Origin: an uncultured Paracoccaceae bacterium
Lineage (GTDB): Bacteria; Pseudomonadota; Alphaproteobacteria; Rhodobacterales; Rhodobacteraceae
Reading direction: 5' to 3'
NCBI GenBank assembly: GCA_947499635.1
Contig: CANMPD010000009.1
Span: 96,478 to 160,477, forward strand
Length of the DNA stretch: 64,000 nucleotides
In this document: positions 36,975 to 44,576 of the stretch, piece after piece
How the letters are laid out: every line of letters starts with the position of its first letter
Position numbering within the stretch: position 1 is the stretch's first letter
Notes under the pieces: model-generated
Seen by the model: only the letters and a program-made list of their open reading frames with translations
Databases searched by the model: none
What the model was told of the DNA's origin: nothing
Program-made: the position numbers and the translations under genes

Positions 36975-36998
36975 TAACGGGAATTAAACGTCCAGTTA
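36975..36998. promoter_or_regulatory. 24-bp palindromic operator, copy 3 (TonB receptor promoter)
   Basis: Arms TAACGGGAAT and CGTCCAGTTA with a 4-nt spacer, 40 nt before the receptor start. The right arm matches copy 1 at 9 of 10 positions and the left arm at 6 of 10. A TACTAT -10-like hexamer lies about 20 nt nearer the gene, placing the site at or just upstream of the -35. Confidence 0.6.
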
Positions 36999-37099
36999 AT
37001 TATCGACTGTTTTTATCGATTATTAAACGGTGTCTCTCAAGTGCGAGTTCCAGCCACAATAAATCGCGCCGCTAGACTAACCTGCCTAGTGAGCATTCG

Positions 37100-37500
37100 C
37101 GCTGAGATTAGCTATAAACATCGACCCGGAAAGTATGGCCAAACCTGATGCTGCATAGGTTTGAGACATCACCTACATCAAAACCAACAAAGGTTTCCTG
37201 TATCTGGGCATTATCATGATTTGTACTCACGTCGTGTCATCGGCTGGACAACTCGATCACGTCAGCCTACTGACCATGGATTTCAAGCACTACTTATGGT
37301 CATTTGGCGACGTAAACCCAAACACCCCGTCCTGATCCACGCAGACCAAAGTTCGCAGTATACAAATCGGGACCGAGCTGCACCCACGACATCAAGCATG
37401 CGATGAGTAGGTCTGGAAATTGCCATGACAACGCCGTCGCCGGGAGCTACCTCAACTTGTTCAAACGTGAACACATTCGCCGCAGCACCTAGAAGACACG
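37100..37500 (+). pseudogene. Eroded IS3-family transposase (OrfB) fragment
   Basis: Pieces of an IS3-type integrase core are readable in shifting frames: DITYIKTNKGFLYLGII, then LYSRRVIGWTTRSRQP and LIHADQSSQYTNRD, then MSRSGNCHDNAVAGSYLN and FKREHIRR. Two DDE aspartates are recognisable, but the final catalytic glutamate (normally AESF) is glycine (AGSY), and frameshifts and stops interrupt the frame. Both termini are missing. It separates the siderophore locus from the detoxification island and marks a past insertion or rearrangement border. The stretch 37500-37650 has no recognisable gene. Confidence 0.75.
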
Positions 37501-37656
37501 CGGACAAGCCAGACAGCACAATATCAACCAAGAACGCATCTAGGAAACTAGGGACTATTCAAAGGTTGAGGGGGGAGGCAAAAGCTGCAGGCGAAATTGT
37601 AAGAGAGCTGGCGCAGGCTCTCGCTTAGATCGAAACCTAAGCCTATCATACTGCAA

Positions 37657-37684
37657 GACCCGCCCTAACAGTTTAGGACGGGTC
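37657..37684 (-). terminator. Terminator hairpin after the VOC gene
   Basis: GACCCGCCCTAA and TTAGGACGGGTC pair with one mismatch around a 4-nt loop, a few bases past the stop of the glyoxalase-like gene. T content downstream is modest. Confidence 0.6.
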
Positions 37685-37693
37685 CTGTTTCAA

Positions 37694-38056
37694 TTATCCG
37701 AAGATAAAGAATGCAAGTTTGTTTCCGTCCAGGTCACGAACATACGCGCCGTAGAAAACATCTTCGATACGCTGACCTGGCTCACCTTCAGAAGTCGCAC
37801 CAAGCGAAATAGCTTTGTTATACATTGCATTCACTTCATCTTTAGATGCAGCTGAAAACGCAACCATTGCACCATTACCGCAGTGAGGTGCTTCGCCGTT
37901 AAATGGTTCACAAACAGCAATCATAGGCTCGCTTGTTGATTTCCCGATCATGGCCAAGCGACCGATGTCCACTTGAACTTCTGCGTCGAACAGCTCTGTG
38001 TAAAACGCTTTTGCTTTCGTGATATCCTTAACACCGATTGTTGTATAACCGATCAT
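37694..38056 (-). CDS. VOC (glyoxalase/bleomycin-resistance) family protein
   Basis: 120-residue single-domain vicinal-oxygen-chelate protein. It starts YTTIGVKDITKAKAFYTELF, typical of the beta-alpha-beta-beta-beta unit, and ends with the metal-site-like RDLDGNKLAFF, where the usual ligand is a C-terminal acidic residue. Proteins of this size act as dimers in glutathione- or thiol-dependent isomerisation, dioxygenation or drug binding. AAGGAAA precedes the ATG. An 18-bp palindrome lies 27 nt upstream, which ties it to the TetR-controlled island to its right. Confidence 0.87.
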   Translation of the reverse strand: MIGYTTIGVKDITKAKAFYTELFDAEVQVDIGRLAMIGKSTSEPMIAVCEPFNGEAPHCGNGAMVAFSAASKDEVNAMYNKAISLGATSEGEPGQRIEDVFYGAYVRDLDGNKLAFFIFG

Positions 38057-38082
38057 GATGTTTCCTTTCGATAATTTATATC

Positions 38083-38100
38083 TACCTACTAGAAGGTTGA
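38083..38100. promoter_or_regulatory. 18-bp palindromic operator A (VOC gene)
   Basis: CTACCTACTAGAAGGTTG, an almost perfect palindrome of type CWACCTWCTAGWAGGTWG, just upstream of the VOC gene. Copies B (39540) and C (40549) share the sequence. Likely operator of the TetR protein at 43.0-43.6 kb. Confidence 0.7.
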
Positions 38101-38154
38101 AATTAGAAAGGCAAGCAGAATATATCGCCTCACTTTAATGTTATTAACGTCTCA

Positions 38155-38793
38155 TCAGTACATGTTGACTTTGATATCACGCTCAATCCGCCCCTGCATG
38201 GCATCCAGCAAAGTTTGGTCATAATCCTGATGCGCCGTCATCAAGTCTTTCAAACTGGGGGCAAGCTTGCGATCGATTTGCGTATCAGGTGACCAAATCC
38301 CCGCACGACGGATCGCCTTGGAGCAGTGACCGTAGGCTTCGACAACTTCGATAAGCAACCCCACCGGTGGAACCCGCCCATTGATGGCACAACGTTCAAG
38401 CAGCTCAGGGTCGCGAGTGACAAGTGCATTGCCATTCACCCGCAACGTATCGAACACGCCGGGTATCATAAACAGCACCGAGACCGGCGGATGCGTGAGA
38501 ATATTGCGAAAAGTATCAAATCGCTGATTGCCTGGACGATCCGGGATCAGCAGCAACTTAGGCGTCACAATCTCGACAAACCCGGCTGGGTCGCCGCGCG
38601 GCGTAATATCTGAATGCCCTTCAGCGTCTTGCGAAGACACGACGCAAAAGGGGGACAGACGCACAAACTCTTGCATCGGCTCACTTAGAAAAGGCGCCGA
38701 CTTGTCATAGATCGTGTGCGTCGTGTCACCATAACGCTCACGAAACTCAGGAATGTCTTTAATCAAATACTCTTCGCGGATCGCATTCGTCAT
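38155..38793 (-). CDS. Pyridoxamine-5'-phosphate-oxidase-like FMN-binding protein (short type)
   Basis: 212 residues from the ATG at 38793, which overlaps the GST stop as ATGA; a longer upstream reading is unlikely. The split-barrel flavin fold is indicated by ITPRGDPAGFV, IPDRPGNQRFDTFRNIL and VSVLFMIPGV, as in MSMEG_1061-type PPOX proteins. These bind FMN or F420, and many members act on small electrophiles or have unknown substrates. It is translationally coupled to the glutathione transferase upstream. Confidence 0.85.
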   Translation of the reverse strand: MTNAIREEYLIKDIPEFRERYGDTTHTIYDKSAPFLSEPMQEFVRLSPFCVVSSQDAEGHSDITPRGDPAGFVEIVTPKLLLIPDRPGNQRFDTFRNILTHPPVSVLFMIPGVFDTLRVNGNALVTRDPELLERCAINGRVPPVGLLIEVVEAYGHCSKAIRRAGIWSPDTQIDRKLAPSLKDLMTAHQDYDQTLLDAMQGRIERDIKVNMY

Positions 38794-39440
38794 CGACGCC
38801 CCTTCAATGTTTCTGGAACAAACGCACAAGAAGCACGCGCCGCTATGCGCTGGCGCCATTCGATTAGTGCCGTCAGTTCTTTTGGCACCATGACTTTAGG
38901 ATATGTTTCTGAAAAATTAATCCCAGTAAAAACGGTAATATCCGCCATAGAATATGCGTCCCCTGCAACATAGGGATGTTCACGTAGGACCGTATCAAAA
39001 TAGGTCATTCCGTCTAGTGTTTTTTGATAATGCGCCTCACCCCAAGCCTTATTTTGGTTCAGCTCGATTTCTGGCCCAAATCCTGATGTTGCGTGATGGA
39101 AATATGCCCCGATTGCATCAACGATTTTTTGCTCACCGCGACGCTGCATCATATGTATAACAGCTCTGTCTTGCGCGGTTGCTCCCGTCAGCGAAATGCC
39201 CTCAAACGCGTGATCTATATATTCCGTAATCGCCGTTGTCTCAGAAATCGCAACACCATTGTCCAATTCCAAGAGCGGAACCGTAGCGCTTGGGTTCTTT
39301 GCCTTGAAGGCCTCTGTGCGATGTTCGCCTTCCCACAGATTAACCTGAATGATTTCGACCTGATCCAAAACGCCTTTTTCCGCCAACGCAATTCGAACGC
39401 GATCCGGGTTCGGTAACCCAATACTGTCATAAAACTTCAT
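38790..39440 (-). CDS. Glutathione S-transferase
   Basis: 216 residues with the N-terminal thioredoxin-like domain (KFYDSIGLPNPDRVRIALAEKG, then NPSATVPLLELDNGVAISETTAI, holding the cis-proline and the glutathione-binding Glu-Thr), followed by an all-helical C-terminal domain. It conjugates glutathione to electrophiles. It is divergent from the PPOX gene at 39590, and the shared gap carries operator copy B. A second, different GST lies at 44.6-45.2 kb, also paired with a PPOX gene. Confidence 0.9.
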   Translation of the reverse strand: MKFYDSIGLPNPDRVRIALAEKGVLDQVEIIQVNLWEGEHRTEAFKAKNPSATVPLLELDNGVAISETTAITEYIDHAFEGISLTGATAQDRAVIHMMQRRGEQKIVDAIGAYFHHATSGFGPEIELNQNKAWGEAHYQKTLDGMTYFDTVLREHPYVAGDAYSMADITVFTGINFSETYPKVMVPKELTALIEWRQRIAARASCAFVPETLKGRR

Positions 39441-39539
39441 AAGCTCAGCCTTCCTTTTATAATGTCAGATCCTCACGCCCACAAAAATTCACGAGGTGCG
39501 TGCATGAAATTTATCTTCTGATTGACATCTCACCGATAT

Positions 39540-39557
39540 CTACCTATTAGAAGGTTG
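39540..39557. promoter_or_regulatory. 18-bp palindromic operator B (divergent GST / PPOX promoters)
   Basis: CTACCTATTAGAAGGTTG, one base different from copy A, located in the 149-bp divergent gap and 32 nt before the PPOX start, so it could control both directions. Confidence 0.7.
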
Positions 39558-39589
39558 TCATCCTGTAAATCCCGAAAAGGACGTTCACA

Positions 39590-40528
39590 ATGTCAGAGCC
39601 GATCAGCGTGTTTCACGAAGGAGAGCGCAGCCTTCACAGGAAACTTGATATAGAAGAACGTCAGCATCAGTTGGGTCTACGTATGGTGCGAGACCATATG
39701 CCGGACCAGCATCGTGAGTTTTTTGCGAACCTCGAAAGCATCCACATTGGTGCGGTCGAGGCAGATGGCCACCCCAGGGCAATCATGCGCACGGGTGCTG
39801 CGGGCTTTATGTCCTCCCCCGATGACAAAACCTTGATGATTTCATCCAGCCCCCTACCGGGGGAGCCCGCGGACCTGGACCTCGGCATTGGGGCAAAAAC
39901 AAGCGTTGTCGGGATTGAATTCGAAACCCAACGCCGCAATCGTCTAAATGCAACCATTGATGCAACCACAAACGACACCTTGTCGTTTCATGTCGATCAA
40001 AGCTATGGCAACTGCCCAAAGTACATTCAAATTCGGCATAAAACTCCCGCAGGGCCATCTACTCCTCAAAAACCAGTCACCCGCACCACATTGAATGCTG
40101 CGGATCAAAAGCAAATCGCACAAGCGGATACCCTTTTGATCGCCTCACGCGCGGCTGATCTTGGGGACGACCCGCGTGCCGGAGTCGATATCAACCACCG
40201 CGGCGGCATGCCTGGGTTTGTAACCATTCTGGACGACCGGACTTTTCAGTTTCCTGATTACAAAGGGAACAGCTTTTACAATACTTACGGCAATATCCTC
40301 ACAGACAACCGTGTCGGGCTGCAATTTGTCGATTTTGAAACCGGCACCTTGCTGAACATCAAAGGGACTGCCGAATTGGTTGAGGATATCAACACCGGCG
40401 AATTGCCCTTAATGGGGCGCGGCCTACGCATCGCCGTGCAGACCGTGACCCGCGCCGAAGGTGCCTTGCCTATTCGATATACATTTGGTGAATATTCAGA
40501 TAGAAACCCAGATATTGCATCGACGTAG
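39590..40528 (+). CDS. Pyridoxamine-5'-phosphate-oxidase-family FMN-binding protein (long type)
   Basis: 312 residues: an N-terminal extension (VFHEGERSLHRKL), then a PPOX-like split barrel with MRTGAAGFMSSPDDKTLMISS, GNCPKYIQIR, DINHRGGMPGFVTI and YKGNSFYNTYGNILTDNRVGL. A clear paralogue, with the same blocks in the same order, lies at 43.6-44.6 kb on the other strand. AAGGA precedes the ATG. It opens the five-gene plus-strand run PPOX - cupin - SDR - amine oxidase - TetR. The enzymatic reaction is unknown; flavin-dependent reduction of an electrophile is a fair guess. Confidence 0.87.
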   Translation: MSEPISVFHEGERSLHRKLDIEERQHQLGLRMVRDHMPDQHREFFANLESIHIGAVEADGHPRAIMRTGAAGFMSSPDDKTLMISSSPLPGEPADLDLGIGAKTSVVGIEFETQRRNRLNATIDATTNDTLSFHVDQSYGNCPKYIQIRHKTPAGPSTPQKPVTRTTLNAADQKQIAQADTLLIASRAADLGDDPRAGVDINHRGGMPGFVTILDDRTFQFPDYKGNSFYNTYGNILTDNRVGLQFVDFETGTLLNIKGTAELVEDINTGELPLMGRGLRIAVQTVTRAEGALPIRYTFGEYSDRNPDIAST

Positions 40529-40548
40529 ACTTTCTTAACCACACCCTT

Positions 40549-40566
40549 CTACCTACTGGTAGATTT
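40549..40566. promoter_or_regulatory. 18-bp operator-like site C (cupin-SDR-oxidase-TetR operon)
   Basis: CTACCTACTGGTAGATTT matches copy A at 14 of 18 positions, with the left half identical. It lies 56 nt before the cupin start, between the PPOX and cupin genes, suggesting a second promoter for the downstream four genes including the TetR gene itself. Confidence 0.6.
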
Positions 40567-40621
40567 AACCCTGAAATGCGTCTTAGGGGTTTGTCCCAAA
40601 CGCGCCCAAAGGATACGATCA

Positions 40622-41290
40622 ATGGAAATAAACGCTGATTTTAACACACGTGTCGTTGTTCACTCAGATCAACTCGAGTGGGTCTCCTCCCCTATGCCAG
40701 GCGTACACCGCCGCATGTTGGACCGGATCGGCGATGAGGTGGCCCGCGCCACCACGCTTGTACGCTTCGCACCTGAGAGTAAATTTTCGGCTCACGCCCA
40801 TACAGGTGGCGAAGAATTCATTGTACTGGATGGCGTATTCCAAGATGAACATGGCGACTACCCAACCGGCACATATGTCCGCAACCCTCCTACCACGTCA
40901 CATACACCGGGGTCCGACGAAGGCTGCACAATCTTTGTGAAACTCTGGCAATTTGACCTAGAGGACCGCACACAATTCCGCAAAACCATGGCGGACGAGC
41001 TTGCAACCCCCGTCGACGGCATCGCCACCGCAGAGCTGCATCGAGATGACTTCGAGGTTGTGACCTACAATCACCTCGACGCGGGCGCGGCACTCACCAA
41101 GACCGAAACCGGCGGGATTGAGATGCTCGTGATCGGCGGCTCTGTAAACGAGGGTGGTGAAATTTTGGGCAAAGGCGCTTGGCTGCGCTTGCCAGACGGT
41201 CAAACCCTCAACATAACTGCAGGCGATGATGGCGCCAAAGTTTGGATTAAAACTGGCCATATCGTTCACGCAAAAACACCGAGTGTATAA
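40622..41290 (+). CDS. Cupin-domain protein (ChrR-like)
   Basis: 222 residues. The first cupin barrel shows the metal-site pattern [17 protein letters not shown] with later HTPGSDEG, similar to the C-terminal cupin of ChrR anti-sigma factors. The second half looks like a weaker cupin repeat ([27 protein letters not shown]). There is no anti-sigma zinc domain at the N-terminus. ChrR-like cupins sense or process oxidised/electrophilic compounds. AAGGA precedes the ATG, and the stop overlaps the SDR start (TAATG). Confidence 0.82.
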   Translation: MEINADFNTRVVVHSDQLEWVSSPMPGVHRRMLDRIGDEVARATTLVRFAPESKFSAHAHTGGEEFIVLDGVFQDEHGDYPTGTYVRNPPTTSHTPGSDEGCTIFVKLWQFDLEDRTQFRKTMADELATPVDGIATAELHRDDFEVVTYNHLDAGAALTKTETGGIEMLVIGGSVNEGGEILGKGAWLRLPDGQTLNITAGDDGAKVWIKTGHIVHAKTPSV

Positions 41291-41970
41291 TGACACAAAA
41301 ACCTCTCGCAATTGTCGCCGGCGCTGGCGCTGGTCTAGGCCAATCTATTTTAAAACGTTTTGAACAAGGTGGTTTTACCGTCGTTGGGCTGGGCCGCACA
41401 AAGCCGCTTGATCCTATCGGAGATTTCAAAACTCTCGATCTGGCGGATGAAAACGCCGTTGCAGCGACCCTCAAAGACATTATCGACACACACGGGGTGC
41501 CACAGGTCGTTGTGCACAACACAGCCGAACTGGTGATCTCTCCCTTTGCCGATATCTCATTACAGGATTTCTCGCGCACCTGGACGTCTATGGTCCAGAC
41601 GGCGTTCCTGTTAGGCCAAAACACCCTCGCGCCGATGGCAGAGGCAGGCCGCGGAGCTTTCATCGTATCAGGGGCAACAGCCTCCCTGCGTGGCGGCGCA
41701 CGTTTTGCAGCCTTCGCCAGCGCAAAATTCGCGCTACGTGGTCTGACACAGTCTCTCGCACGTGAATATCAACCCCAAGGCGTCCATGTCTGTCACACCA
41801 TTCTTGATGGCATCATCGACACAGGCCGTTCACGTGATATGCACAGTCTGGACCCCGCCAAGATGATGAAACCTGAGGACATCGCCGAAACCTATTGGCA
41901 ACTGGCGCATCAGCCCAAATCCACGTGGACCCATGAACTGGACCTGCGTCCTACATCTGAAGGGTTCTAG
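41290..41970 (+). CDS. SDR-family oxidoreductase with Phe in place of catalytic Tyr
   Basis: 226-residue Rossmann-fold short-chain dehydrogenase with an N-terminal cofactor site AGAGAGLGQSI. The catalytic YxxxK motif of classical SDRs reads FASAK here (AAFASAKFALRG), so tyrosine is replaced by phenylalanine while lysine remains; a serine sits in IVSGATAS. This either marks an atypical subgroup with altered chemistry or a non-catalytic protein. It is coupled to the cupin gene (1-nt overlap) and followed 3 nt later by the amine oxidase gene. Confidence 0.85.
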   Translation: MTQKPLAIVAGAGAGLGQSILKRFEQGGFTVVGLGRTKPLDPIGDFKTLDLADENAVAATLKDIIDTHGVPQVVVHNTAELVISPFADISLQDFSRTWTSMVQTAFLLGQNTLAPMAEAGRGAFIVSGATASLRGGARFAAFASAKFALRGLTQSLAREYQPQGVHVCHTILDGIIDTGRSRDMHSLDPAKMMKPEDIAETYWQLAHQPKSTWTHELDLRPTSEGF

Positions 41971-41973
41971 TAA

Positions 41974-43020
41974 GTGACCGTGCTTATCATTGGCGGAGGC
42001 CTCAGCGGCCTCGCCCTTGCTGACGCACTGGAAATGCGAGGTGAGGATTACAGCCTGCTCGAAGCGCGAACGCGGCTTGGCGGACGGATCAAAACCGAGC
42101 ATCACGAAACCGGCTATTTCGATATGGGACCCGCATGGTTTTGGCCCGGTCAACCTCGTATTGCCGCCCTGATCGAGCGATTAAACCTAGAAAAATTTGA
42201 CCAATTCTCAACTGGTGATCTGGCCTATGAGGACGGACAAGGCCGGGTTCAATATGGCCGTGGGATTGCCTCAATGGAAGGGTCCTGGCGACTAAAAGGT
42301 GGGCTTGGCGCGATGATACAGGCCCTCGCAAACCGCGTCCCTGAGGGTCGCAAGCGGCTGGACACAAAAGTCACACATTTGACCCGCACACAGACCGGAA
42401 TAACTGCACATCTCAGCACAGGTGACAACATCAAGGCGCAGCGTGTGGTCATATCCATGCCACCGCGCATCGCAGCCAATATCACCTACACACCTTCCCT
42501 GCCTCATAGTGCACTGACCTCTATGAAAAATATACCCACATGGATGGCAGGGCAATCAAAAGCAATTGCCGTATACGATACTCCGTTCTGGCGCGAAAAT
42601 GGCCTTTCCGGCGATGCACACAGTCAACGTGGCCCAATGGTCGAAATTCACGATGCTTCTCCCGCCCAAGGTGGCCCTTATGCAGTGTTCGGCTTTATTG
42701 GTATTCCTCCCGAAAACCGCACCAATACGGAAGCCATGCGTCGCGGTGTGACAGAACAACTTGTCCGTCTTTTTGGGCCTCAGGCGGCAACACCAAAGCA
42801 AGTCTATGTTAAAGATTGGGCTTATGATCTAAATACCGCAGCCAAAGCGGATCGCGCCCCGCTTTATACCCATCCCCATTACGGTATGCCGTCCAGCTTG
42901 ACCAACCTTTGGGACAACAATTTGCTCTTTTCTGGGACAGAAGTCGCAACCCAATTTGGCGGTTATCTTGAAGGGGCTTTGGAAGCGGCAGAAAACACGT
43001 TAAAGAGTTTGGAAATTTAA
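41974..43020 (+). CDS. FAD-dependent flavin amine oxidase family protein
   Basis: 348 residues, GTG start. The dinucleotide-binding motif IGGGLSGLALADALEMRG with ARTRLGGRI is followed by a monoamine-oxidase-type substrate part and the C-terminal FSGTEVATQFGGYLEGALEAAENTL block typical of amine oxidases binding the FAD isoalloxazine. Cytoplasmic (no export signal). Substrate unknown. It lies in the TetR-controlled run and may form a redox partner for the SDR. Confidence 0.87.
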   Translation: MTVLIIGGGLSGLALADALEMRGEDYSLLEARTRLGGRIKTEHHETGYFDMGPAWFWPGQPRIAALIERLNLEKFDQFSTGDLAYEDGQGRVQYGRGIASMEGSWRLKGGLGAMIQALANRVPEGRKRLDTKVTHLTRTQTGITAHLSTGDNIKAQRVVISMPPRIAANITYTPSLPHSALTSMKNIPTWMAGQSKAIAVYDTPFWRENGLSGDAHSQRGPMVEIHDASPAQGGPYAVFGFIGIPPENRTNTEAMRRGVTEQLVRLFGPQAATPKQVYVKDWAYDLNTAAKADRAPLYTHPHYGMPSSLTNLWDNNLLFSGTEVATQFGGYLEGALEAAENTLKSLEI

Positions 43021-43034
43021 GATAGGTGACCGTG

Positions 43035-43607
43035 ATGCCAACAATTGACACAAAAACTGCTCTGTTAAACTCTGCGGAAAACGCTGCCCGCAAGCTTGGC
43101 TTTGATGGCTTCAGCTATGCGGATCTAGCCAATGAAGTTGGAATCCGCAAAGCCAGCATTCACCACCACTTCCCCTCCAAGGCAAACCTATCCGTCGCCC
43201 TGATGCAGCGGTATCGCACGAATTTCAAAGATATCTGCGCTGACATCGAGACGTCGCTTGACACAGGTGGGCAACAACTCGCGGCGCTTATTCAGCAATA
43301 TAAAAAGGGAAGTGACGACGGCAAACGTATCTGCCTGTGCGCCTCTTTTTCCGCCAGCCGCAACAGCCTGCCAACCGAAGTTGTAGAAGAAATCAGCTTG
43401 TTTCGCGCCATGGTTATCCAGTGGATGGCCAACGCCTTTGACAAGGGTCACAACGACGGCACGATTTCAGGTGTCAGCCACCCCACCCTCGAAGCCACCT
43501 CGACCATGTCCCTCCTGGAAGGCGCACAGCTTGCTGCCCGTTCAGAAGAAAATCCAGAACTGTTCGATAACGCAATTCAGTTACTGATGGCACGGATCAC
43601 TCACTAA
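43035..43607 (+). CDS. TetR-family regulator, likely repressor of the detox island
   Basis: 190 residues from the ATG at 43035, which has AGGTGA upstream; a GTG at 43026 also starts the frame. The helix-turn-helix reads YADLANEVGIRKASIHHHFPSK. The ligand domain contains RICLCASFSA with two cysteines, a position where NemR-type regulators carry redox-active cysteines. Last gene of the plus-strand run. Three copies of an 18-bp palindrome precede promoters of this island, and this is the only TetR gene in it, so autoregulation and island-wide control are likely. Confidence 0.87.
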   Translation: MPTIDTKTALLNSAENAARKLGFDGFSYADLANEVGIRKASIHHHFPSKANLSVALMQRYRTNFKDICADIETSLDTGGQQLAALIQQYKKGSDDGKRICLCASFSASRNSLPTEVVEEISLFRAMVIQWMANAFDKGHNDGTISGVSHPTLEATSTMSLLEGAQLAARSEENPELFDNAIQLLMARITH

Positions 43608-43628
43608 CGTTAGTATTGTGCCATCAGT
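43583..43628. terminator. Large palindrome shared by convergent TetR and PPOX genes
   Basis: Perfect 11-bp arms ACTGATGGCAC (inside the TetR coding end) and GTGCCATCAGT (just before the PPOX stop on the other strand) enclose a second perfect palindrome ACTAACGTTAGT (43603-43614). This is a compact bidirectional terminator candidate built partly from coding sequence. Confidence 0.6.
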
Positions 43629-43630
43629 GG

Positions 43631-44572
43631 TTATAAGCCTTCCGTCAAAACACCAAGTGCAGGTGAATCTTTCGATAAAACACGCTGCTCGCAGGTGAAA
43701 GGGAAAGCAGCCTGTGCCCTAAGAACACGTTTGGGCGTTACGTAGATAACCCGCTCGGATCCAAACTGGGCAGCTTTATCACCCACATCAAGATCAACCT
43801 CCGCTTCGCCCGAGATGGTGATCACATCCCCTTGGTCGAAATCAAAAAACAGCAACGAGACCCGGGGATCCAACAAAATGTTCCCGATGGTGTTAAAGAA
43901 CTTGTTGCCATCATAGTCAGGGATAACAAGGCGTTGATTGTCCTCGACCCGTATAAATCCCGGCAAACCGCCACGGTGGTTCACATCCACACCAGCACGC
44001 CGGTCCTGTGCGATTTCAACCGCGCGCGAGGCAATGAAAACAGCATCCGCAGCTTGGATATAGGCCACATCCTGCGCAGCCAAACCATGGCTCTCCGTCA
44101 TTTTTGACTGACGTTGAACCGCATTCAGTTGATCACAAACGTGAATATACCGCGGACAATTCCCAAAGCTTTGGTCAATCGCAATCCACAGGGTGTCCCC
44201 GTCATTTTTGCTGATCGTGCCGTTCATACGATTGCGGCGCTTGGTTGTGAAATCAATTCCCAGCACGCTAATCTTTGATCCCACGCCCAATTGCAAATCG
44301 GGGTTTTCAAATTCTGTGGCCTGCGAAGACACACACAGGGTCACAGAAGACGGAGACGTCATAAAACCGGCATTGCCTGTCCGCAGGAACGGCCAAGGGT
44401 GCCCCTGCGAATCCAATGCGCTTAGAATGACCAGCTGTTGACTGGCAAAAAAGGTTCGATGCTGATCCGGCATATAGTCGCGGATCACAACGGCCCCTCG
44501 GTCTCGCATACGATCTGCGACACCGAGGGCGTTGTGCATCTTCTTTTCACCAGCGTGCCAAACGTCACGCAC
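43631..44572 (-). CDS. Pyridoxamine-5'-phosphate-oxidase-family FMN-binding protein (long type, paralogue)
   Basis: 313 residues from the GTG at 44572, four bases after the GST stop. This start gives an N-terminus (VWHAGEKKMHNAL) aligning with that of the 39590 paralogue (VFHEGERSLHRKL) and almost the same length. Shared blocks are DYMPDQHRTFFASQ, LRTGNAGFMTSP, GNCPRYIHV, DVNHRGGLPGFI and DGNKFFNTIGNILLDPRVSL. It is co-transcribed with the GST upstream, mirroring the other GST/PPOX pair of the island. Confidence 0.85.
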   Translation of the reverse strand: MRDVWHAGEKKMHNALGVADRMRDRGAVVIRDYMPDQHRTFFASQQLVILSALDSQGHPWPFLRTGNAGFMTSPSSVTLCVSSQATEFENPDLQLGVGSKISVLGIDFTTKRRNRMNGTISKNDGDTLWIAIDQSFGNCPRYIHVCDQLNAVQRQSKMTESHGLAAQDVAYIQAADAVFIASRAVEIAQDRRAGVDVNHRGGLPGFIRVEDNQRLVIPDYDGNKFFNTIGNILLDPRVSLLFFDFDQGDVITISGEAEVDLDVGDKAAQFGSERVIYVTPKRVLRAQAAFPFTCEQRVLSKDSPALGVLTEGL

Positions 44573-44576
44573 GGGC

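Noticed and set aside
37161..37628. Short frames that could be taken as small hypothetical proteins.
   Set aside because: Their readable parts are fragments of an IS3-type transposase in several frames, so they are remnants of one pseudogene.
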